This document shows, one piece after another, positions 7,759 to 14,408 of a stretch of DNA of 43,100 nt. This DNA comes from an uncultured bacterium (lineage in GTDB: Bacteria > Planctomycetota > UBA1135 > GCA-002686595): NCBI GenBank assembly GCA_937905825.1, contig CALCXM010000191.1, positions 1-43,100 on the forward strand, in the 5' to 3' direction. Numbering within the stretch: position 1 is the stretch's first letter; each line of letters opens with the position of its first letter. The position numbers were made by a program, and so were the translations under genes. Under the pieces are notes generated by a model that was given only the letters and a program-made list of their open reading frames with translations, made no database searches and had not been told where the DNA came from.

Positions 7759-8957
7759 CAGCTCGTCAGGGCCTCGCCCAAGAAGGACTTGCCGGCGCCC
7801 GGAAGCACTACGTCAAAGGCCTCGCAAACCGTCGCGCCGATGTCCGCCATGGTCTTGCGGGTTCCGAGTTCGGCGCCGTGTCGCACGGCCGGCCCCGCGA
7901 CAACGACCGGCGTGTACTCGCGGGTGTGATCGGTGGTCTGCATGTGCGTCGGGTCGTTGCCGTGGTCCGCGCACAGGATGACGAGATCCGCGGGACGCAG
8001 GTGCTTTTCCAACTCGACCAATTGCACGTCAAACTGCTCGAGCGCCCGGCGGTAGCCCACGGAATCGCGACGGTGGCCGTAGAGCATGTCGAAGTCCACG
8101 AGGTTCAAAAACAGGAAGCCCGTCTCGAACTCGCCCTTCGCACTGCGCGCCAATTCGATGGTCTTCTGCATGCCGTCCTGGTTGCCTTCGGTGTGGTGGC
8201 TTTCACTCACCCCGCGGCCCGCGAAGATGTCCGAGATCTTGCCCACGGCGACCACAGGAACGCCGGCCTTGGTCAACAGATCGAGAGCCGTGTCCGTGGG
8301 CGGCAATAGAGAGTAGTCCTTGCGATTGTAGGTGCGCTTGTAGCTGCCTTCCTGACCCACGAAAGGTCGCGCAATCACGCGTCCCAATCCGTAGGGCCGC
8401 AGGATCTCCCGGGCGACTTGGCATACCTCGTAGAGCCGTTCCAAGCCGAAGTGCTCTTCATGGGCGGCGACCTGGAACACCGAATCGGCGCTCGTGTAGA
8501 CGATGACCTTGCCCGTGCGAATGTGTTCCGCGGCGAGTTCGTCGATGACCGCCGTGCCCGAAGCCGGTGCGTTGCAAAGCACCCCAGGCAATCCCGTTTG
8601 AGCCAGGAACGGATCCAGGATCGACGCGGGGAAGCCATCGGGGAAGACCGGGAAGGGCGCGTCCAATGGACAGCCCATCATCTCCCAGTGCCCAGTGGAG
8701 GTGTCCTTGCCCGGGGAGGTTTCGAGGCAGCGGCCAAAGGCCCCTTGCGGCGCGCTTTCCCGCGGCAGACCCGTCACCCCTTCGATGTTCCCGAGCCCCA
8801 GCTGCAAGAGCCGCGGCGCGTCCAATCCTCCCGCTGCCTGCACCAGGTGGTCCAGGGTGTGGGCGCCCTCATCGCCGAAATCCGCGGCATCGGGAAGCGC
8901 CCCGACCCCCAGGGAGTCCAACACAAGCACGAAGATTCGCCGTTCGGGAGCAGCCAT
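7758..8957 (-). CDS. deoB: Phosphopentomutase
   Basis: 399 aa, the usual length. It is an alkaline-phosphatase-superfamily enzyme: LVLDSLGVGALPDA holds the first metal-binding Asp (residue 14), GKDTSTGHWEMMG (about 83-95) the nucleophilic Thr, then NLVDFDMLYGHRRD and the second metal site LCADHGNDPTHMQTTDHTRE. It interconverts (deoxy)ribose-1-phosphate and -5-phosphate, linking the two nucleoside phosphorylases in this operon to the pentose-phosphate and deoxyribose-phosphate pathways. Manganese dependence is known for the family. The start is ATG at 8955-8957, 7 nt after the stop of a small acidic protein, so both are likely on one transcript. Confidence 0.96.
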   Translation of the reverse strand: MAAPERRIFVLVLDSLGVGALPDAADFGDEGAHTLDHLVQAAGGLDAPRLLQLGLGNIEGVTGLPRESAPQGAFGRCLETSPGKDTSTGHWEMMGCPLDAPFPVFPDGFPASILDPFLAQTGLPGVLCNAPASGTAVIDELAAEHIRTGKVIVYTSADSVFQVAAHEEHFGLERLYEVCQVAREILRPYGLGRVIARPFVGQEGSYKRTYNRKDYSLLPPTDTALDLLTKAGVPVVAVGKISDIFAGRGVSESHHTEGNQDGMQKTIELARSAKGEFETGFLFLNLVDFDMLYGHRRDSVGYRRALEQFDVQLVELEKHLRPADLVILCADHGNDPTHMQTTDHTREYTPVVVAGPAVRHGAELGTRKTMADIGATVCEAFDVVLPGAGKSFLGEALTS

Positions 8958-8964
8958 CGGGTCC

Positions 8965-9195
8965 CTACTCGCTTTTTCCGATCGCGGTTTGGATCATGGC
9001 CTCGATGCGCTCCTCAAAGTCCTCGACCCAGTCTTCGCCGAAATCGCGCTCGAGCAGGTCCCGCTCCGCGAACTCCCAGCGGCCTGAGCGGGGGTCGAAG
9101 TCGAATTGGTAGTCGTGCTCGCTGCCATCCTCTTCGATGACCATGGCCATGACGATGTTGTTGGGGGCGTCGAGTTCGAGTCGGTAGTTGGACAT
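8965..9195 (-). CDS. Small acidic protein of unknown function, upstream of deoB
   Basis: 76 aa, starting MSNYRLELDAPNN and ending IGKSE; rich in Asp/Glu and aromatic residues, with no signal peptide or membrane segment. A longer open frame exists upstream but its sequence is the complement of the lipoprotein gene, so the short version is preferred. It resembles the 77-aa protein at 28706-28939: both have a VIE..DG core, then S-G-R-(W/Y)-x-F, then D-F-G-E followed by an acidic helix with E-R-(I/L). I do not recognise the family. It lies 7 nt before deoB and is probably co-transcribed with the nucleoside salvage genes. Whether the link is functional is unknown. Confidence 0.8.
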   Translation of the reverse strand: MSNYRLELDAPNNIVMAMVIEEDGSEHDYQFDFDPRSGRWEFAERDLLERDFGEDWVEDFEERIEAMIQTAIGKSE

Positions 9196-9351
9196 TGGGA
9201 GAGCCTTAGAGCTGGCTGTGGACACGGGTTGAGACGAAAACCATAAGCAAAGTCCCCTCCCACATGGACTTATAGGCTGGTCCAGTATGAGGGGCCGCTT
9301 ATCATAGCGACTGACCGACGGGGAGAAGCCCGCCATCGGTCCCTTGTGCCT

Positions 9352-10518
9352 ATGAATCTTCGCCTTCCGATTTCCCTCTTTCAGGTGCTCCTGTTGGTCA
9401 CCCTCGCCAGCTGCTCTAGTTGGCAGCGGACGGAGCAGTACGGTGGCTGGTCCCTGTACGTCAAATCCGGCGAGACGGTCTCCAACCAGGCCTTCTTCGA
9501 TGCGGTCCAACCCGCTTTTGAGGCCGTGGAGAGGGAATTGGGGCCTTTCAAGAAGACCATCCGGGTTCACGCCTGGAACGGTGGCGTCGCCATGGACGAC
9601 GGCACCAAGGGCCGCATCACCTCCGGCGACGAAGGCACCGTGACCGAGGTCAGTGGAATCGGCCCGGCCCGAGTGCGCGCCTTTCACGCCCGCGGAGACG
9701 GCGGCTTCTTCAGCCTCTCCGGAGTCTTCGTCGGCACCGCGGACGAGGGCACCGCAGTTCACGAGCTCGTCCACGCCCATCTGGCCGAAGACGGCGAACG
9801 CCTGCCCCTTTGGTTCGAGGAGGGCTTCGCCATGGTGATGGGCGACGGGGCTATGTTTGAAAATCGCTGGGTCGTCGACGGCCTGGCCTGCTGGCCCTGG
9901 CGCGAGCTGCGCGACCTGGAAATGGACGAGGCCAAGTTCGAGAACCTGCTCTCGCTCTCCTCGGGCAAGGTGCACAGCGTGCGCGACAACGTGCTTGTGC
10001 ACTTCGTGGGCTGGGCCATCGTCTTCGACCTCTACCGCGAAGTGGGCCGCCTCGACTGGCGTGAGATGTTGAACCGCCACAACGCCGCCGCCGACCCCCT
10101 GCGCGAAGCGCGCATTCGTTACGAGCGCACCCTGCGCATCGAGACCATCGAAAGCTGGCTGACCCGCCTGCAAGACCCGGACCCCGGCACCCGCCTGGCC
10201 ACCGTGCGTGGCACTTGGAAGCTGCACTCCCACGCCGTCCAGGGCACCCTGCTCTCCATGCTGCGCGACGAGACCCACCCGGAAGTGCGCGCCTCCTTCG
10301 CCGTCAACGCCCTAGCCACCGCCGGCCAAGTCCGCCTGGGCCGCCGCCGCACCGGCTGGATGTGGCGCGCCGTGTTCCCGGTTCTCAAGCAAACAGTCCT
10401 CGCGAGCCAAGAGGAAACCTCCGCCCTGCGCACCTTGTATCGGGCCTATCGTTACGGCAACCCCGAGTACAACACGCAAGCGGCCCTCGAGCAGCTCGAT
10501 CGGTTCTGGGAGGACTAG
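9352..10518 (+). CDS. Lipoprotein with HExxH metallopeptidase (peptidase MA-like) domain
   Basis: 388 aa from ATG at 9352 (a GTG two codons earlier is possible). The N-terminus is a lipoprotein signal peptide with lipobox LASC, lipidated Cys about residue 21, so the protein should be membrane-anchored outside the cytoplasm. AVHELVHAHLAEDG (His137, Glu138, His141) and LWFEEGFAMVM (Glu157) match the HExxH...E arrangement of gluzincin-type peptidases. The C-terminal third is helical and may hold HEAT-like repeats (RLATVRGTWK...HPEVRASFAVNAL). The substrate is unknown. It is divergent from the small acidic protein and deoB, with 156 nt between, and is the last ordinary gene before the palindrome and IS region. 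Confidence 0.8.
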   Translation: MNLRLPISLFQVLLLVTLASCSSWQRTEQYGGWSLYVKSGETVSNQAFFDAVQPAFEAVERELGPFKKTIRVHAWNGGVAMDDGTKGRITSGDEGTVTEVSGIGPARVRAFHARGDGGFFSLSGVFVGTADEGTAVHELVHAHLAEDGERLPLWFEEGFAMVMGDGAMFENRWVVDGLACWPWRELRDLEMDEAKFENLLSLSSGKVHSVRDNVLVHFVGWAIVFDLYREVGRLDWREMLNRHNAAADPLREARIRYERTLRIETIESWLTRLQDPDPGTRLATVRGTWKLHSHAVQGTLLSMLRDETHPEVRASFAVNALATAGQVRLGRRRTGWMWRAVFPVLKQTVLASQEETSALRTLYRAYRYGNPEYNTQAALEQLDRFWED

Positions 10519-10555
10519 CCTGCGAACTGGCCGGGCTTTCTGAGCGCGCCGAACC

Positions 10556-10584
10556 GGATACCGAACCACGCGGATACCGAACCA
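10556..10584. repeat. Outer left arm of palindrome A, cut off by the IS element
   Basis: This 29-nt segment, built of two GGATACCGAACCA units, is the exact reverse complement of 12127-12155. In the two intact palindromes the unit GATACCGAAC(C) continues directly into CAGGTTCACTTTC; here it stops after ACCA, and the continuation is found at 12055 beyond the IS element. It therefore belongs to palindrome A before insertion. Confidence 0.85.
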
Positions 10585-10585
10585 C

Positions 10586-10597
10586 CTCTAAACGGGC
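10586..10597 (+). repeat. Subterminal inverted repeat, IS end downstream of the transposase
   Basis: CTCTAAACGGGC, matching the reverse complement of 12038-12049 at 11 of 12 positions. It lies 1 nt inside the end of the element inferred from the repaired target. Confidence 0.75.
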
Positions 10598-10852
10598 GGG
10601 TGTCAAGTGCCAGGCACCTGTTCAAATTGGGTTCGTAGATCAGGAGGGGATTCCGGCTCGAAGCCATTCACCTCTTCGGGCTCTTTGTCCCATGTTGCTG
10701 GTTCGGACGGCAGTCTCCCAATCAGGTTACGGCATGCGCCCTTCGCTTGGATGCGGAGGGAGTTGGCTAGGCCACCACTGGTTCGTCGGGCTGATTGTCG
10801 TCCTCGAGCTAGTTTCCCAGACTCGATCTACTTGTTGGGTTCGAAGCGAGTA
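10598..10852 (-). ncRNA. Candidate guide (bridge/seek) RNA of the IS1111-like element
   Basis: This is non-coding DNA between the transposase stop and the IS end, the place where IS1111 elements encode their guide RNA. On the transposase strand it reads: AACCTG (10728-10723), matching the right half of the target plus core; a small GAC-TGCC-GTC hairpin; then CCGAACCAG (10706-10698), identical to the left half of the target plus core. Both are bracketed by CATG/CATG (10736-10733 and 10694-10691). Further on, AGAGGTGA (10675-10668) is complementary to the joined IS ends (T-CA-CCTCT) and is partly in the loop of a CGAAG/CTTCG stem (10659-10678). A partner guide for the other donor half was not found. 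RNA ends are unknown and no expression evidence exists. Confidence 0.6.
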
Positions 10853-11956
10853 CTAGGCGGGCATAGAATGCTTTCCTCCGAAGGGTCTCGCAGCATCGAA
10901 GCATTCGCCCAGGTTGAAGAGTCTCCATATCGCCTCGGCCAGCTTTCTCCCGCCGGCCGCTCGCGCTTTGGCTTTGTTTCCCATGCGCTTCTCCTTGCTG
11001 CGTATCCAGTTTCCAGCAGCGAGACCTGCGCCCTTCCTCGAACGCAAACACCCCATGGCTGCCTGAGTCATTGCCCAACGAAGGTTCGGATTTCCTTCCC
11101 GGGTTATCCCTCCATGTTGGGTTCTTCCTGAGGTGCTTTGGTCGGAAGGTGTCAGTCCAGTGGCGCGACCGAAAGCCTTGGCACTCTTGAAACGCCTGAT
11201 ATCCCCAGCCTCCGCAACGATGGTCGCGGACAAGATTCGGCCGACACCAGGAATCTCATCTGCTAGCTGTTTGACGGCTGGGGTTCCGGAAGCGATTTTG
11301 TCGATGGCTTCTTCCCATTCCAAGATCGAGGCTTCTTGCTGTTCGAGCTCGCGCAGGCCGGCTCGCAGGGCTTGGCCTCGAGCGCCTGTAGTCTCAACCG
11401 CTATGTCACGCATGAATTTGCGCGCCTTCAATGTCGACACCGAGGAGGACGGCACGCTTTCGCCTATTTGGGCGAGGTGCGCCTTGAAGCGGTTGATGAG
11501 CTCTGTTCGCCGCCCAACGCAAGACCTCCTCTCACGAGTGACGATGCGCAGTTCAAGCATCACGGGCTCCGGAACGTAGGCCTCAGGCAAACCTCCTTCG
11601 TAGGTGAGATAGGAGAGCCACCATGCGTCGTTCGCGTCATTCTTGGCCGTAGAATTTGCGATGGCTCGGATCCGCTTGGCCTGAGCCAGGTGAATGTGAT
11701 CCTCGTCCATGAACTCGGCCATCACTCCGTACACCCACAGCGAGCTTCGGCTGGCCTCGAAGGCGAAGTGCGTTTCTCCTTGGGCGAGCATTCGGTTGAT
11801 GAGTGCCGTGAACTCTTCTCGCTTCGAAGGAAAGCGGCCCTCTTCCAGGACGCTGCCACCCGCATCCAGTACGCAGTAGACGGTGACTGTCTTGTGAACG
11901 TCGAGGCCAACGGATTGAGCGTTGACTTTTCTGACAGGATCATTGAGCTTCTTCAT
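10853..11956 (-). CDS. IS110-family transposase (DEDD recombinase)
   Basis: 367 aa. The N-terminal RuvC-like domain carries GLDVHK (Asp19), FEAS (Glu67) and KNDANDA (Asp107, Asp110), the DEDD catalytic set. The C-terminal Tnp_20 domain has EIPGVGRILSATIVAE and DQSTSGRTQHGG, where Ser276 before Gly is the likely nucleophilic serine. AGGAG six nt before the ATG at 11954-11956 supports the start. IS110 enzymes cut and join DNA at sites chosen by a guide RNA that binds both donor and target. No internal stop or frameshift is visible, so the gene looks functional. The C-terminal tail (residues about 320-367) is basic then unremarkable. Confidence 0.95.
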   Translation of the reverse strand: MKKLNDPVRKVNAQSVGLDVHKTVTVYCVLDAGGSVLEEGRFPSKREEFTALINRMLAQGETHFAFEASRSSLWVYGVMAEFMDEDHIHLAQAKRIRAIANSTAKNDANDAWWLSYLTYEGGLPEAYVPEPVMLELRIVTRERRSCVGRRTELINRFKAHLAQIGESVPSSSVSTLKARKFMRDIAVETTGARGQALRAGLRELEQQEASILEWEEAIDKIASGTPAVKQLADEIPGVGRILSATIVAEAGDIRRFKSAKAFGRATGLTPSDQSTSGRTQHGGITREGNPNLRWAMTQAAMGCLRSRKGAGLAAGNWIRSKEKRMGNKAKARAAGGRKLAEAIWRLFNLGECFDAARPFGGKHSMPA

Positions 11957-12037
11957 GCGGGTCTCCTGGGTGGTTTCTTGGATTTATCCAATGGGACTTA
12001 AGAGCCCGAGGAGCTTAATGCTTCGGCTACTCGGGGG

Positions 12038-12049
12038 GCCCGTTTACAG
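12038..12049 (-). repeat. Subterminal inverted repeat, IS end upstream of the transposase
   Basis: GCCCGTTTACAG on the plus strand; its reverse complement pairs with 10586-10597 with one mismatch. It lies 3 nt inside the inferred element end. The 96 nt between the transposase start and this end holds the transposase ribosome-binding site and presumably its promoter. Confidence 0.75.
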
Positions 12050-12052
12050 CAT

Positions 12053-12155
12053 CAGGTTCACTTTCACACCCCTCGTTCATACCGAACCCTTGGGTTCGGT
12101 ATGAACGAGGGGTGTGAAAGTGAACCTGGTTCGGTATCCGCGTGGTTCGGTATCC
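12053..12155. repeat. Long palindrome A (interrupted by the IS element)
   Basis: The uninterrupted part has 37-nt arms (12053-12089 and 12092-12128) that are perfectly complementary around a TT centre. The right arm continues to 12155, and its partner is found across the IS element at 10556-10584, giving 64-65 nt arms before insertion. The inner stem differs from palindromes B and C at one base pair (CATACCG/CGGTATG instead of CATGCCG/CGGCATG), changed on both arms so pairing is kept. It lies just downstream of the FG-GAP gene. Confidence 0.92.
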
Positions 12156-12224
12156 GCGGCGCGTGCGCGAGGCGACAGACTACCCGTCGCTCAAATGCTC
12201 TGATAAGAGCTGGAGCGTCGTTGC

Positions 12225-13919
12225 CTACTCGAACACCACTTCGATTGCATCGGAGGCGTTGATCGTGGCTTGGCCCGTTCCGGAAACTTTGTCTCTGTGG
12301 GCGAACTGGAAGGTGAGCTTGGCGCCTGGGGAGATGAGGTTCGCGGCGGAGCCGGAGGTGAAGTCGATCTGATGCATCGCGCTGCCCTCGGTGCCGATGG
12401 CTTTGATCCCCGTCAGTCGCGAGAACGGCTGCCCAACGCACAAGCTGCCAGCCACACCAAATGGAACCGGCGGGCCGCCAGGGCCGATCAAGTAGATCCC
12501 CATCAAACCAGGGGGGCCGTCATAGACCGAAAGGGCCAGATTGGCGTCCGCTACACGGCGGCTGCCCGTTACCGTCAGCCGCGTGGGCATGAGGGTTTCA
12601 TTGGGGGCACCGGCGCAAACGACCGGGCCCTGATTGATGTCGAAGAAGTAAGCCTTGCCAGGATTGCCAGGCGAGCCCGGGACCAACGTATCCAGCGAAC
12701 CAATCAGGATGCGTCCGCTTGGACCATCAAAAGCCACCGATGAACTGAAGTTGGCGGGGTTCCCAGTCGCAGGGTTGGGGTCCGTTGGGACGAGGCGTTC
12801 GATTTCACTCCAGAGCCCATTGGTCTTTTCAAAGATGTACGCCGTTCCAGAGTGGAATGAATTGTAGCTGCCGTTATATGCCCCAACGATGAGGCGGCCG
12901 CCGTGCAGGGACAGCGCATGCCCGAACTTGTCGAGCCCGCCAGGAGAAAGGCTCGCGTCGCTTGCCCTGACAGTCTGCTTCAGGCCCCACGTCTGCGAGG
13001 TAGTTTCGTACTCGAAGAACGCCACCATGCTCGGGCCCCAAAAAAGCGGGGTGCCAGATACAGGGGCTCCGATGACGATGACCCCGTTATCAATATCTAC
13101 TGCCGAGCCAAATAGCAGCTCTATATCGGGGCTAAACTGTGGCAAGTGGAGGCTACTTTCCAGTACCCAGCCACTTGACTGACGACGATAGACGAAGGCC
13201 ATACCATGTGCTCCGTTGCCACGAGCACCCACGACGAGGACATCGCCCTCCAGGGCGCAGGCCCAGCCGAATCCACTCCAGAGGCCATGTGGGGTGGTAC
13301 TGTGGTTTGGTAGTGGGATACGCTCGGAGAGCACCCAGCCTGCGGTCGAGCGGACATAGACATAGACCGTCCCCAGTCCACCTGTTACGTAGGTTTCGTC
13401 CGGGTAACCCATCGAACCAACTACGAGCGTTTGATCATCGATCGCCAGACCCTGCCCATAGGTGAATCCGGGTCCACCGTCAAAAGCACGAAGCTCCTGT
13501 ACCCCCTCCCAGTGGTCGTTTATGAGCTGATAGACAAACACTCGTCCCGCGTGATCTGCCCCTCCACGGCGTGCGCCGACGAACAGCTCGTCCCCGCTTA
13601 AAGCTACGTCGTAGCCGAATTGTTGAAGGAAGGCGCCAGTCGAAGGAGCAAGGACCTGCCACTCAATCCAGCCCAGCTCAGTTTGCCTGTACACGACGCA
13701 CGCCCCGGTAGCGAGACCTACAGGAGTGGTAGCGCCGTAGTCCCCAACGACGGCCCATTCTCCATCGATGGCCACCGAGGACCCTGTATGTTCATTGCCA
13801 ATGGATTCTGAACCCGAGACCTGAAAGTGCTCCGTTCGCTGCGCAAAGCCCAACGGTAAAAGTGCAAGGATCGCCAGAGATGTCGCCAGGGGAATGCGCA
13901 CAATGCTTAATTGAATCAC
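12225..13919 (-). CDS. Secreted FG-GAP beta-propeller protein
   Basis: About 564 aa from GTG at 13917-13919, preceded by AGGA at a 9-nt distance and giving a classical signal peptide (VRIPLATSLAILALLPLGFAQ). An ATG at 13968-13970 with its own AGGTGG is an alternative. The body holds about seven repeats with patterns such as GDEWAVVGDYG-like, GDELFVGARRGG, DDQTLVVGSMG, GDVLVVGARGNG, NGVIVIGAPVSG and GGRLIVGAYNGS, each followed by a segment on fitting the event to a record (FG-GAP/integrin-alpha-like blades). The C-terminal about 130 residues form a separate beta-rich domain with Cys pairs. The role is unknown, probably cell-surface or secreted. Codon use is less GC-biased than in neighbouring operons. 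It is flanked by palindromes A and B. Confidence 0.8.
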   Translation of the reverse strand: MIQLSIVRIPLATSLAILALLPLGFAQRTEHFQVSGSESIGNEHTGSSVAIDGEWAVVGDYGATTPVGLATGACVVYRQTELGWIEWQVLAPSTGAFLQQFGYDVALSGDELFVGARRGGADHAGRVFVYQLINDHWEGVQELRAFDGGPGFTYGQGLAIDDQTLVVGSMGYPDETYVTGGLGTVYVYVRSTAGWVLSERIPLPNHSTTPHGLWSGFGWACALEGDVLVVGARGNGAHGMAFVYRRQSSGWVLESSLHLPQFSPDIELLFGSAVDIDNGVIVIGAPVSGTPLFWGPSMVAFFEYETTSQTWGLKQTVRASDASLSPGGLDKFGHALSLHGGRLIVGAYNGSYNSFHSGTAYIFEKTNGLWSEIERLVPTDPNPATGNPANFSSSVAFDGPSGRILIGSLDTLVPGSPGNPGKAYFFDINQGPVVCAGAPNETLMPTRLTVTGSRRVADANLALSVYDGPPGLMGIYLIGPGGPPVPFGVAGSLCVGQPFSRLTGIKAIGTEGSAMHQIDFTSGSAANLISPGAKLTFQFAHRDKVSGTGQATINASDAIEVVFE

Positions 13920-14408
13920 GAGATCAAATCCTAGAGTCACGCCCGAAGGGCTATCCGAGTGGAGCGACATGCAAGTCCACCTGAAGAGGCTATCATTCAT
14001 TGACAGAAAGCGGGGCAATGCCAGCCCTGCTCTTCGGGAGGCCCGCGCATCCCGTATACCGTATACCGAACCAGGTTCACTTTCACACCCCTCGTTCATG
14101 CCGAACCCTTGGGTTCGGCATGAACGAGGGGTGTGAAAGTGAACCTGGTTCGGTATCCCGAGGGTAGCCGCTTTGGGTCCAAACTGGCTTCGTCGGGGCT
14201 CCCGCAGGTTTGGGTGGTTCCTTCCCCCACGGCACCTCCTGGGAATGTGGCCCCGGGTTCATGGCCATCACGGACTTAGAGAATGCTCCGTTCGACCCCA
14301 AGTCGATAAGGTCGGTCGAGTTCCACTAGGCGTTCAAGTCACTCCCCCCTCTACATCAGCTAGTCTTGGGGGGGTGAGGTTTCGACACACGGTCAGATAG
14401 CGAAGCCC
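13920..14408. other. Intergenic region between divergent propeller genes
   Basis: 489 nt between two divergently read secreted-protein genes. It contains palindrome B (14063-14156). The rest must include both promoters, but no convincing -35/-10 pair stands out. A C-rich/G-rich pair (CACTCCCCCC near 14340 and GGGGGGGTGA near 14367) could form a hairpin in the leader of the RCC1-like gene. Confidence 0.5.
14063..14156. repeat. Long palindrome B
   Basis: Perfectly complementary 46-nt arms (14063-14108 and 14111-14156) around a TT centre. Each arm reads outward-in: ATACCGAACCAGGTTC, ACTTTCACACCCC, TCGTTCATGCCGAACCC. Outside the left arm the unit GTATACC is repeated in tandem. It contains two intact copies of the presumed IS target CCGAAC-CA-GGTTC, one per arm. 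It lies between the two divergent propeller genes. Confidence 0.95.

Larger units (their letters stand above)
10585..12052 (-). mobile_element. IS110-family insertion sequence, IS1111-like (1468 bp)
   Basis: Boundaries come from repairing the palindrome: dropping this segment plus one copy of the dinucleotide CA (present on both sides at 10583-10584 and 12053-12054) restores a perfect 65-nt palindrome arm. Inside the ends lie subterminal inverted repeats CTCTAAACGGGC (10586-10597) and GCCCGTTTACAG (12038-12049), 11 of 12 matching, set 1 and 3 nt from the proposed ends. Subterminal repeats and a long non-coding stretch after the transposase (268 nt versus 96 nt before it) are features of the IS1111 subgroup. 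There is no target duplication beyond the shared dinucleotide, as expected for this family. The transposase frame is intact, so the copy may be active. Confidence 0.85.

Noticed and set aside
10779..10786. CTGGTTCG as an additional target guide
   Set aside because: It matches part of the target but lies outside the loop formed by the better pair at 10698-10728; kept only as a possible alternative.
10607..11131. Long plus-strand open frame across the IS tail and transposase
   Set aside because: It is antisense to the transposase and guide-RNA region and lacks a ribosome-binding site or protein-like composition.
12053..12128. Palindrome A as an integron attC site
   Set aside because: No integrase, no conserved GTTRRRY core, and the hairpin is a perfect stem without the bulged bases typical of attC.
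12228..14099. Start of the FG-GAP gene at 14099 inside palindrome B
   Set aside because: The extra N-terminal residues are translated palindrome sequence, also seen next to palindromes A and C; the signal peptide begins much later.
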